From assembly GCA_010279815.1 (NCBI GenBank), contig QEOQ01000303.1, positions 561,567 through 625,566 on the forward strand: DNA of 64,000 bases, in the 5' to 3' direction. Positions 9,501-20,884 of this stretch are shown here, piece after piece. This DNA is from Brachionus plicatilis (taxonomy: Eukaryota; Rotifera; Eurotatoria; Ploima; Brachionidae). The notes below the pieces were generated by a model that saw only the letters and a program-made list of their open reading frames with translations, ran no database searches and was not told the DNA's origin. Positions within the stretch are counted from its first letter, which is position 1; each line of letters starts with the position of its first letter. A program made the position numbers and the translations under genes.

Positions 9501-12500
9501 AATCAATTAAATTAGCTTATTTTTAATTTTTTTTTTAATTTTATTTTTAGATTTTGTTTTAAATAAGCGTCTTTGTCTAGGCCGATTTATATCGAAAAGT
9601 CAAAATTTCATAAACAAAGACAAAGTCATAATAGGCATTTGATATTCAATTTAAGTACCATCCAGTAAATACCGGAGGAATACTTATTTTTTCGATTAAA
9701 TAAAAATTGTTTTCTAAAATCTAAATGTTCGCTGATTGAAAATAAAAAAATAATTGTTTTTTTTTTATTTTAGCTTTGGTTCCCCATTTTACTCTAAAAA
9801 AAATAATTTTAAATCTAATTTATTAATTCACTCTCCTGAAATTCTTTGCAAACAACTTCCCTCCAGACCTAAACACGGAATTGACCATTATTTTTTTTTC
9901 CAAATTAATGTTTATTTTTGTCTTTTCTTGTTACTATGACATGACCTTTAAGGCGTTCATTGAAATAAATAATAAAGAGTAAATTGAACAATTTATTAGC
10001 TGGCTTATAAAAAAAGCATCTTTAAAATTACGTAGCTTAGGTCATTTATTACTAAGCAAATATGATGCATCTATTTTCTTCAAAAATTGAGAATTTACTT
10101 AATAAAATGTTTTATGGGAATTTTGGCACAATTCTGGAAGAAATTTGATCTAGACTTGAGTAAAGTCAAATTTTAAATAATTTAATAATTAAAATTTTTT
10201 AAATAAAAATATTCGACATTATTACTTTAAATATTTATTTTTTTAATGATGCACTAAAAGTCGAAAAATTTGGTTTTGGCATTCAAATGGTTTTCATTGA
10301 TTGTCATCTTTTCTATTTTAAGCCTTGAAAAAAATTCAATTTTTTTGAGGCAACCAAAAACAAGTTATTGAACTTTTAATGTAGCGTTAAAAAAAAATAT
10401 TTTCGTTATTCAGAATTTATATAAAAAATGCAATTTAAATTTTTATTTTGCTCAATTGTTTAAGTTATTTTCACTCCATTAGAAAAAATTTAAATTTCTC
10501 TTATTTAATTTAAAAATCTAAAAAAACTTGACTTTTTTCATTTAAAATAAAAAACACTTTATTCAAGGCATCCAATTAATTAATTACAATCAATTTTTTA
10601 ATATCCATCATGAAATCCAGAATAGCATATTTTTGAGATCCATTGTTGAAGCCTCATCATAACAAAAACGCCAAAAGACTCTTAAATTTTTTTATGATGA
10701 TAATTTTCAAAATGATAACTTTTTGATGAAATTAAAACACAATTGACTTACTTGAAGATTCTATCCTTAAGAATCGAGGATTTTAAATTTTGTGAATTTA
10801 AGTGTTATAATTGATTTTTTTTATGCAAGTGCTTACACTTTTAAAAAATACCTTAAAACAATTTGCTTTGGACTCGAATTTAGAGCTTTTTCAAGATATG
10901 ATTAATGAATGAAAAATTAGTAAAAAAATTTACTATAATAAAAAAAGTAAATGTCGCCTCAAATGGGCTATGAGATAAATTATTAAGACACTAGAGCTTG
11001 GGATTTTAAAATGGTTAATTTATCTAGATTAGAAAGAAAATTATAATTTTAAAAAGACAAGCGGGTGACGCATTTGAAAATTTTAAAAGATTCCAGTAAA
11101 GATTTCTCTGATGATTTTTGAGCTGAAAAAAAATTACCACATTGTCTGGGTTTAAAAGAAAGAAGCTGACACAGAAGCGTACCTGATTATTGATTGTTTT
11201 ACGGTTGAATTGGAAACAAATGCGATATTCGCCCATACAGAAACTAGTCAGTTGGTTGCTTCAGGCTTTTGAATGATATTGTTTCATGCATCTAATTGCA
11301 CATAAATTTATCAACTGGGAATCATGGCAGCCAGTTAAAAATTTGACTAAAATATATTTTCTCTATGCATCCAATGGAAATTCTATCTATTATTGACAAA
11401 ACTAATAGTAAATGACACGCTTATGAGCACAAAGCATATTTTGCTTCCGAATGAGTGAATCGGAAAAGTAAGTCTCTAATTTTTTTTAAAACTCCAAAGA
11501 AATAAAAAAATATTCTAGTTGAAACAATAAATGAAATAAATAATTGAATCCCAAGTCAATTGATCTATCAAAAAATCGACTTTTAATTGAAAAATAATTA
11601 TAGGAAATAAAAAATTATCTCAATGTAATTTTGCATTTTATTGGTCCTTGGGTGTACATTTATTCTTAATTGTAGCTTATTCAGAAAATGATAGATAGCA
11701 TACGACTAAATCAATTTTTTTTTCTCTTCTTTTTCTATCGATAATTTGACATAAAAACAATAACCAAATAAAACTTATTTGAAAATTTGAGTAATTATAG
11801 CATTTATTTTTAGTGTCAAGTTTCATTCGGAAAGCGCTTGGATTTCGAGTCTAAATTCAACCCAGAAGCGCCTATGACAAACTAATATTCGGCAAAAAAA
11901 TCTATCACACATCACTTTAACATAAGTACCATTTAAAAATATTAAAGTGAATTTTTCTTAAGAGAAGCATGTTTCAGCACACAAGTGTACAGATGTATGG
12001 ATTAAAATGATTAGAATTGTAAAAGCTCTTCAGTAGTTCTAGCATCTAGAAAAATATAAATTTATCTTTTTAAAATAGTTTAAATCATTGATAAAATAAA
12101 CAAATAGAAAAAAAAGCAATAAATTTTTGTAACTCAATTCGACAATGGCAGTCGAAATTAAGAAAAAATATTTGAACAAGTAAATAATTAACTTATTGAT
12201 TAAATTGCTTTTGGCACATTAATAAACAAAGCATGTCCAACTAATGCAATAAGCTGTTCGAATATTGTTTGCAAATTGAGCGTCGACAATTGAGAGTAAG
12301 CATCTGATAAGCAAACAATTGGTAATCTAGTGATATTCGATTTTTAATCAAAAATTTTCCACCTTTTGCCGGTGGGATTTCAATAATTTAAACTCTAATT
12401 AATAAAGATGTTGACAGGCAAGTTGAGAATAGTAGAATATTAGGATCAAGTCAAAAATACATCTAGTTCTCAAGTGAAATATTCAGATAGAATTTCCTAA

Positions 12501-12927
12501 TTGTATCAAAAAATTATTAATTTTTTAAGTAGTTTAATTTAAATAATTATTTTTAAATATTATTTAAAATTGATTTAAATAGCAAGTTTTTTTTTTCAAA
12601 AACAATTTTAACTTATAAATTAAAACAAAAAAAGAGGAATATGTGTCTGTAGAAAGGCCGCCTAAAAGGAGGCTCTTTTGGCAAAGTTTCGTTTAGTTTC
12701 GTTTTAATATAAAATTAATATTATAATAAATTCAACAAAATTAAAAATTTTACCCTATAAAATAAAATAAAATTTAAAAGTTCTTCTTCTGTTTAAAAAA
12801 GAAAAAATATTGTAATTAATTTAAAATGACAAGATCTTTTTTTATTAAAAACACTTTAAATTTTTACTTTATTTTAGGGAATGAAATTTTGAATTTGTTC
12901 TAATTTATAGAATTTATTTTTTCATTA
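9501..12927. other. Gene-poor AT-rich spacer upstream of Lhx3/4
   Basis: No coding region supported on either strand. Slightly more complex sequence at about 11230-11470 and 11800-11900 could be non-coding regulatory DNA, but nothing specific can be assigned. Confidence 0.5.
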
Positions 12928-12935
12928 TTAAATTA

Positions 12936-13177
12936 CAGAGTTGTTTAAAAGTCACAAGTCTTATGTCAAGTCCAAGCCCGGACTTTTTTTTTCAAAGTCC
13001 GGAATTTAAAATTTTGAAGACTTTTATGCTAAAATTGTAAGAAAATTCTGAATAATGGCAAATCTATTGCATAAGACAACCCAAGAGTATATAAATTTTT
13101 TGATATGAAGCCTGATCTAGCAAATTTAAAAAAAAAGTCTTGACTTGGACTTTTTTTAGGACTTTTAAACAACTCTG
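12936..13177. mobile_element. hAT-type MITE with perfect 8-bp target duplication
   Basis: The ends CAGAGTTGTTTAAAAGTC and the inverted GACTTTTAAACAACTCTG flank a 242-bp non-coding core containing an AAGTCC(A/G) inverted motif. TTAAATTA is repeated exactly on both sides (12928-12935 and 13178-13185). CAG-R-GTTG ends and an 8-bp duplication are hallmarks of the hAT superfamily. Related partial copies lie at 16992 and 58881. Confidence 0.88.
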
Positions 13178-14309
13178 TTAAATTATCTTGCGACTTTTTA
13201 TTAATAAAGAAACTTTTTCAAAAGAACCTTTCTAGGAAAATATCTCTCTATTTTTAATTCGTCATACTCGATATGTTTGTTGATTAATAAAAGTAATTGG
13301 ATATAAAAGTATATTTGAATGGTATTTTTTAAATTAGATTTGAAATAATTTTTAATTTTTATTTTGTATTTTATCATATTTTCTGGTAAAAATTGAAGAA
13401 CATAAAAAGAATCTTCAATTTTAATTCTAAAAAAATTATTTTTTTTTAGTTTTCATGTAATCGAAATAGTGAGGTAAACATGTCCTGAAATGTCTTAAAA
13501 TAATACAAAAGCTTTAAGTCAATTTTTCTGATTCTATTTTTATTTCGCAAACCAAAATATTTTCCAAAGACTTTTTTTTTAGAATAAAAATATGATCTCT
13601 CTGGATTTTAAATATTGATTTTCAAGGTTATGGAAAATTAAATTTTGATCAAATAGTATTCTCTTGTGGTAAATTGTTTATTTAAATTGGTTTTCAAAAA
13701 ATAAATAAAAAATTCAGAATTCCTCTTTGACTCAAAATTTGAATCTTGATAAAATTTAAAATTGATCGATTTTGTGATGTCTTATCAAAATTCTGTCAAA
13801 ATTTTGAAACCATAGAAAAGAATGATAAAAGTAAGCTAGATTCACCAAATTTTATACGTTATTAAAAGATGAGAAAATAGATACAAAAAATGATGATAAA
13901 TATTTGTTTACTGTTGACTTTTTATTCTGCTTTTGCTACTTTGTTATATCCAGATGTTTAAAAAAATATATAATATAATTTCTCAATATTTAAAAAAATA
14001 TCTTATTTCAATTTATGGACTGGATCTATTTATGTACAAGATTTAGTGAATCAAAATAAATTTGATCGTAATTTGGCTTAATTACAAAACAAGAAGATAT
14101 TCAGTTCTATCTTAATTGTTTTAATTTTAAATCATCTTAAAATCTTTTTGGGTACTCATTTTAACATAAACAGAATTGTAAAATTTAGTATTGAGCAAAA
14201 ACAAAAAATCCTCTAACTTAATTCCAGTCTCTGCAGAAAATTCTAAAAATACACAAACACTAAAATTTTTGAAATTATATTACAGTCTACTTTCAGAAGC
14301 TGGATATAG

Positions 14310-15790
14310 GTGAAACATTAAATTTGCTAACTGATAATTGTAATCAGAAGAAATATTTACAATAAGCTCTAATTTTCAAGAAGACATAGATTAAGTAGTT
14401 TAAAAAAGCGGAAAATGATTTTCAATTTACCAAAATGTAAAGTTATGCTTATAACTAAATTGAGCAAAAAAAAAAGGTGTTCAGTGACTATACTAAGCCA
14501 GATGTAGGCGATTCAAGACCCAAGATAGTTGAAACGAGATCCGGAAGGGACCTATTTATTTTTTTGAAATAACTATGTAACCTTTAATTTTATTGAAATT
14601 AAATAATTTAATATATTTTTATTTTTTTTAAATAATTATTTTAGTAATGAATTTAAAGTAGTCCTACAATAATTGTATTTACCTAAATTTACGTAAAATT
14701 ATGTGAAAATTAAAATCGCCAATAGTAAAAATCGTTTGTTTAGAATTTTTTGTAGATTTGAGAGAATTCTTTAATTTTTTTCAAATTTCTCCTTGAATTA
14801 ATAGATTATTGCCTATTTTTTTTTAATTTTTAGTAATTTATTTATTTAAGGAGCAATTTGAAAAAAAAACTAAAAAATTCCGAGCAATTGATTTTTGCCA
14901 TTTTAAACTTAAATTTATCTAAATTTACGTAAAATACAGTTAACGTAGAACCACTGTAAATAGATAAAGTGTTAATCAGTCTATTCAGACAAGGACATCA
15001 ACCTATTGATTAACTTTGAAATTGCAAAAATATCCACATGTAGGTGACTCACGATCCAAGATAGTTGAAACTAGATGTGAGAGGGACTTAGGCAACCAAT
15101 CGACAAATAACCTCAGATGGAAAGAACAGTCAAAAAAATGCACCAGAAAACCCATCTTTATTGCTAAGCTCTCTCAAAAGAGCAATTAAAACTTAGGCTA
15201 ATGTATAATAGTTTAGGACACTATAATGCACATTCCTTAGGTCTTGCCTTGAATACACCTCTTCAGTATGTAACCATGAAAACAAAATAGACATTATTTG
15301 TATTTTGGTTTTAGTTCAAAGAAGAGCTACAAAACTTGTCACTGCCTTGCGACTTTATCTTACAAAAAAAGACTGGAAAACTCAACATAACAACATTAGA
15401 AGAGAGAAGATTGAGAGGAGATGCAATCCATTATTTTAAAATAGATAATAGTTTCAACATTATAAAATGGTATAATCTATAATTGTAAAAATGGTATAAA
15501 CGTTCTAGCTACTTCAATCTCTGCAATTAGTCAGGCGAGTGAATTTTGAAGATACAAACAATTTGAATCGAGACAATTAACAACTTACTCCGGTTGAAGA
15601 GAATTTTCTATTATCAATCGTATCATTCCCGTTTGGAATCAACTACCTCTATAGTAATTCAATCCAGCTCCAAGGACCTGCCCTATTATCAGCTAGTCAA
15701 AGATATAATTTTCGTAAATCAAATTGTGGACTTTGATTCAGATTTAGAAGACAACTAAAAGTATATTTAGAGTAAATATTAAACTTTGAA
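14310..15790 (+). mobile_element. Decayed LINE (reverse transcriptase C-terminal half)
   Basis: Read with frameshifts and stops, the + strand keeps landmarks of a CR1/jockey-like LINE: LQEDID..., FQFTK-KVM, a GDSRPKIVETRSGRDL segment leading to DLGVTISNNLRW, VQRRATKLVTALR, LEERRLRGD, and a terminal region with FPFGINYL and FRRQLK. It is clearly dead. The block GATGTAGGYGATTCA...AGGGACYTA occurs twice (about 14492-14555 and 15041-15094) with ~480 bp of unrelated AT-rich DNA between. Either an insertion copied its flank or two fragments were joined. Confidence 0.75.
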
Positions 15791-16250
15791 AATAAATAAG
15801 TAGAACTATTAAAAATTTAAAAAATAATTGAATTTAATTGTGCGCGAAATATGAATTGATTTATTTTTATATCTGAAGTCTATATCCTCTAAATTTTTGT
15901 TCAATTGACATGATGATTGATTAATTAATTAATGATTATCTTTCGATTAACTAACTTGTTAATTTCATTTTTAAACTATTAAGAAAAACTAGAATCCAAA
16001 GCTCTTCTTAATTTTTTGGATTAATCCTAAACGAAGAGAAAAGACCTTAGCAGTAAAATTTATTTTGGCAGATTTTAGCTTAATTCCTTAAAGCTTAGTA
16101 TCTCATCAGCGAATGGAGTCTACATTTAATGGATCGATTTTGATGTTCCCATATAATTCAGGTAAGTATCAAAGCCTTTTTCTTAAGGCATTTGTTCAGT
16201 TTATCTGATAAAATTTTTAAAAAAATTTAAATAATCAACTGGTCATAATT

Positions 16251-16568
16251 GGCAAAATGTTATTTATTGTACATTTTTATATTTTTACATTTTTACATTT
16301 TTGAGAGAAGAAAAAAAAATCTCAAAATCAAAAAATCTAAAAAAATTTTCATTCAAGAAAAGTAATAATAAATTCGCAATTACTTAAAAAGGAGTTTTAG
16401 AAAAATTTAAATGCAAAAACCAAGGATAATTTTTTGAAAATCCCTTTTAATTAATTGCGAATTTATTATTACTTTTCTTTGAATGAAATTTTTTTTAGAT
16501 TTTTTTTTCTTCTCTCAAAAATGTAAAAATGTAAAAATATAAAAATGTACAATGAATAACATTTTGCC
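16251..16568. mobile_element. Long foldback MITE with perfect 8-bp target duplication
   Basis: About 135-150 bp arms beginning GGCAAAATGTTATT are almost perfectly inverted around a ~30-bp centre near 16415. TCATAATT flanks both ends exactly (16243-16250 and 16569-16576). The terminal GGCA and the 8-bp duplication match the elements at 4033 and 62276. The superfamily is uncertain (hAT, Merlin or P would fit an ~8-bp duplication). Non-coding. Confidence 0.88.
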
Positions 16569-16991
16569 TCATAATTTGAAATGGTTGAGAGGTTAATATA
16601 AATTTTTTGCTGAATTTAGTTCTAAATGTCTCGAAACCAAAATTAATAATAAAATTGATTTAACTAATTTGATTCCCGAATTCTTTACAAATAAGCTAGG
16701 CTTGCAAAAATGCGGAATGATTCATTTGAACTGAAACAAATGAAATGCTTTTAATGGCAAGGTTTTGCTCTAGGATCAATTTTATTTATAAAATAGATAG
16801 CTCGGAGATATTCAACTAATTTTCTTTAGGTTGGCATATCATTTTTAGAATATTTTAAGACATTTTTGTCACTTGATTACAAGCTAAATTTAATGACTTT
16901 TACACCTTTAAGAACCGACCTGATTAAATAAACTCACTAATTAAAATTCACTAAATTTAATGATTAAAAAATAGGCAAAAATAATTAAAAT

Positions 16992-17227
16992 CAGAGTTGT
17001 TTAAAAGTCCTAAATTAAATTCCAAGTCCGGGCTTTAAAATTTTTTTAATTTAAGTGACTTTGATTTAAAAATGACTTGATTTTAAATCAAAATTAATAT
17101 TTGAATTTTTACCATTGCATGCAGTGATGATCACGGCCACATGAATTTTCTGTCATTCCAGGTAGTTGCAGTGGCGGTCTAGTTTAAATACAAGTCCGAT
17201 CTTGGACTTGGCTTGTGACTTTTAAAA
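16992..17227. mobile_element. hAT-type MITE, truncated copy
   Basis: It starts CAGAGTTGTTTAAAAGTCC like the element at 12936 and shares the CCAAGTCCGGGC motif. The right part has TTGGACTTGGCTTGTGACTTTTAAA but lacks the terminal CAACTCTG. A diverged or deleted family member. Confidence 0.7.
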
Positions 17228-18259
17228 AATTTAGATTTTTTGCATCAGAAAAGTTTCTAAACTTCTCGCCGATTCTTATAACTCTTTATAGCAGAAGTAC
17301 AAGAATGTCGATCGCTTTTAATTCTCTGTTTAGGTTTAAACTAAAAAAAGCGAGAACAAAGTTTTAAAACGGCATCATAGTACAAAAATGAATACTAACT
17401 TTGAGAGATGACTGACAAGAACTCTACCAACAGATTAACTAAACCAACCACACTAGGAAAAATTCATGTAGGAGTAAAGTAGCAAAAATCAAAAACAATA
17501 TGTAACAAGATGACAAATTCACAGACATAGTACTATAAACCACACTGTATGTCATCAAATGTGCCATTTATATTTATTCAATAAACTAAATTAAACTTAA
17601 ATAAACTAAATTTATATAAAATTCAGTGAAAAAAATCTTTTTTTTTAAATTTTTTTAAAATTTTTTATTTTATGCCGTTTAAAAAACTTTCTAATTCCAC
17701 TGATCAAATCAGCGCTACAAAGAGAAGTTAATGAAGAGTACATTTATATCAATTAAATTTGAATTATTTTCATTAAAAAAACTGAATTGAGAATTTTTTT
17801 GATCATGTTAAAGAATAAATACTACCCTGCTTTCAGAAATAATTAAGGTAATTTATAAAAATTTTGGCAAGTTTTTTTCTGTTTAATATTTTTCAATAAA
17901 CCTAAAAGTAAAAAAAGACAAAAAAATGATTTTATTAGAAAAAAAAAACAAAAAAGATAAGATTCAAAACATCTATTTTAATTAATTCAAATTTGATTTT
18001 CCTTTTATTTTTTTACAATATAAATTATTTTTGGAAAATTTTTTTTATTTTTTGTCAAAATTTTTGTAACATTTTTAAAAATTATTATCGAACAGATTTT
18101 CTTGAATTTTCAAAAATTTTGTTATTTATTATTAATTTAGAAAATAAAGTGTTTTATTTGGTAGCTTTGATTAAATTAATCTTTAAGAAGTAACAAATAG
18201 CTTATAATTACTTATCTCTAAACTAAAAGAAAATTTTAATAAAAGTAACTCAATATATA

Positions 18260-19222
18260 TGTAACGGTAAATTTCTATAACATGTAAATTTGTAAATTTA
18301 CTGGTCTGCCAGTAAAAATGGAAAACAAATAGGAAAAAAATTATGTTTTGTTTTTTTACTAGTGATCCTGTTCACTTACTTTTCAGTCAGTAATTATGTA
18401 AAACAATTTTTGTAGTTTCAGTAACTTCCTTAAACTTGAAATTTTTCAAAAATCACGATAAAAAGAAAAAAAAACAAGGACGATACATCGGTGACTGAAT
18501 TTCAATATATATTAACTGAATAAGCTTTAATTCTCCAAATCGAATCTGCACTAGATAAAAAAAAACAAAGAAAACTCCTGAAGAATATTATCTCTTTAAT
18601 TAATACGAAATAATAGTTGTTGGCGAAACAAACAAATTTTATAAAAAATTATGTGCTAATTTATTGATTTTAATAGGCATTAAATTTGTACATGGCTGAG
18701 CCAGACATCCTCAATCCCAAAGTAGCGTAGAAGGAGCCAACACGGACATAAAAAAATGCTGGCTACTTGGATATGAGAAAATAAATAACTTTAACCTAGA
18801 AAAAGCTTTAAGTGTGAGGCAAGCAGTAAATGAATTATCAATTGGTGGTGGTCAGGGTACTGTAAAATGCAACTGTAATGGTCAAAATCCCAGTTGTTGT
18901 GTAACTCAAGATGTCATGGAGCCAATTCAAGCTGCGAAAACAAATAAACTTTTTTCAATTACCCTTTTTAAGTAATTTATTAAAATATTCCAGTTACTAA
19001 AACTAAAACTAAATTACTAAAACTTAAAGAGAATAATGTTTGTTTTTTTATTTTGAAAATATACGTTTCGTTTCAGTAATTTACTAAACTGGTTTCAGTA
19101 AATTACTTAAATAAATAAAAAATCAGTAAATATCTAAAATTTATTTATTTTTATATGTTTTACATTTTTACTGAAAGACCAGTAAATTTAAAAATTTACT
19201 TGTTACGAAATTTGCGGTAACA
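18260..19222. mobile_element. Ginger-like DNA transposon remnant (963 bp)
   Basis: The ends TGTAACGGTAAATTT and the inverted AAATTTGCGGTAACA begin ~70-bp inverted repeats that also share AAATTTACTGGTCT and CAGTAAAAATG. TATA is duplicated directly outside both ends (18256-18259 and 19223-19226). TGTAACG-type ends and a 4-bp duplication fit the Ginger group of integrase-related transposons. The interior keeps only a C-terminal fragment of the KRBA2-like protein these elements encode (next entry), so it is an internally deleted, non-autonomous copy. Confidence 0.75.
18700..18975 (+). pseudogene. KRBA2-like integrase C-terminal fragment (GGQG-CxC motif)
   Basis: A 91-codon frame without a start codon. 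It reads ...KALSVRQAVNELSIGGGQG followed by VKCNCNG, the junction found near the C-terminus of KRBA2/Ginger-type transposon integrases, where GGQG precedes a cysteine-rich CxC module. After CNCNG the expected regular cysteine pattern is degenerate (NPSCCV). The upstream integrase core (DDE) is missing. It lies centrally between the inverted repeats at 18260 and 19222. I recognise the motif from the family; no search was run. Confidence 0.6.
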
Positions 19223-19226
19223 TATA

Positions 19227-20336
19227 CATGATTTAAATATGATTTAAAAAAATTTCCATTACAGTTAACCCGATGACCGTCGAAAAATAGGGGGGAAATT
19301 TTGAGAATTTTTATTCAGGAAAAACAAATTAATGAAGATTTGAAAATTTATGATGCAAATTTTTAATTATATTATTTCAATTTTTACAGCATTTTTTGCA
19401 AAATTTGTATTCTTTGACTTAAATATTTTGTTGTTAAATTAATTTCACAATTAAAATCTTACTTTCAACCTGTTGATTAATCTTGTAATCGAAAAATTCC
19501 CTCAAATTTATTTACTTTTAGAATTCTATTTTTTAATTTAAACTCAAATATATTTTTCTCTCTCTTGATTTTCAATGCTCGTATGATTTTTATTTAAAAT
19601 AATTATTGTAATAACAATATTACAAGAAAAAAAATTAACTTTTAAATTTGAAATTATCTAAAATGAGTCATTATTTAAAAACTAATTATTTTTCGGTTTA
19701 ATTTCATACTTTCTGAAATCTTAATTGTGAGTTTTGATTAAAATTAATCATTACCTAAGGTATATGAAATAGAATGCAATTATAGATGTCAAATTACATT
19801 AAAAAAAAACAAATTTTATCTTTTTAAATATAAAAATCAAGTTTTATACATGAATTTTAATGGAAAAAGAGGCTTAATCACTCAGAACCATTTTAAAAAT
19901 TAAATAAATTATAAAAAAAACTTATGAAGCTGTTTAGCTGTAAGTTACAGTAGTAGTTCTTGTTTAATTTTTTACCTCATTCAGTATCGGAAAATTTCAC
20001 TGATTTAAATTAAATTAAAAAATATATCAATTCATAAAAATCGCATTATTTTTTTATTTAAAAAAATACAACGTGCTAGTTCATTTAGGATAATTGATAT
20101 TTGATGATGAAATAATTATTAAGATTAATAACCGTCTATAAAACAAAAATTAAAAATACGAAAAAAATGTAAAAGCTTTAGGGTCATAATTTAATACTAA
20201 ATTGAGATAAATAATTTTTTTAATTTTTAATTTTGTAACGTGTTGTCTATAGGGTCTTTTTTATTCAATAAAAACTTTTGTCTGATACTTTTCTAATCAA
20301 AATATATTTTTACATTATTTATTATTATAATAAATA
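19227..20336. other. AT-rich spacer, nothing recognised
   Basis: No coding frame, repeat or RNA gene supported. Confidence 0.5.
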
Positions 20337-20337
20337 A

Positions 20338-20458
20338 TAATATGTCCCTTTCTATCCTAGTGGATAATGGGGAGGCGCTCATCTCCTTTTCATGTACCTT
20401 TTTGAGCAACGGCTCCGACCTGACACAGAGGTAACTGCATCGAGTTGGTCATCTACAC
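20338..20458 (+). repeat. Dispersed repeat family A, copy 1
   Basis: TGTCCCTTTCTATCC.AGTGG, then GATAATGGGGAGGCG, GAGCAACGG, GACCTGAC and ATCGAGTTGGTCATCTAC recur at 48227-48352 in the opposite orientation with about 90% identity by eye. It is markedly more GC-rich than its surroundings. Read forward both copies begin ATG TCC CTT TCT ATC, but this copy hits a stop after about 30 codons. Probably a fragment of a mobile element. Confidence 0.75.
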
Positions 20459-20884
20459 CGCTATTTTTACCCAGTCGAAACCGCTACCCCTATTTTTATG
20501 ATGAAAGGGGTTTAAACATTCGTCCCGTACTGCAGAGATATTTTGAAGATTTTTTTTCCACCCTCAGCGGGTTTCGAACTTTATTATTTATTATAGTAAG
20601 GATAAATTATTTTTGTTATTTCATATTTTTAAAATTAGTGTTTCTGAAAATCAAATAAATTATTCGAATTTTTTTACCTTTAAAAAAACAACATCTTCTT
20701 AAGTTTTTATTTAGTGTATAAAAAATTTATATGTAAAAATAATTCGTAAAAAAATATAATTGCGATTAAAACAATTTTTTTAAAATTTCAACAAAAGAAA
20801 TACAATTAAATATAATTAATACTTTCTTTAATACTTTTTTTAAAAAAATATATCTTTCATTGAGCTTATAACTAGAGAAAAAAA

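Noticed and set aside
11818..11880. tRNA-like stretch with a possible anticodon stem and TCG loop
   Set aside because: No T-arm with a GGTTC-type box follows at the right distance and no acceptor stem pairs, so it is not a tRNA gene.
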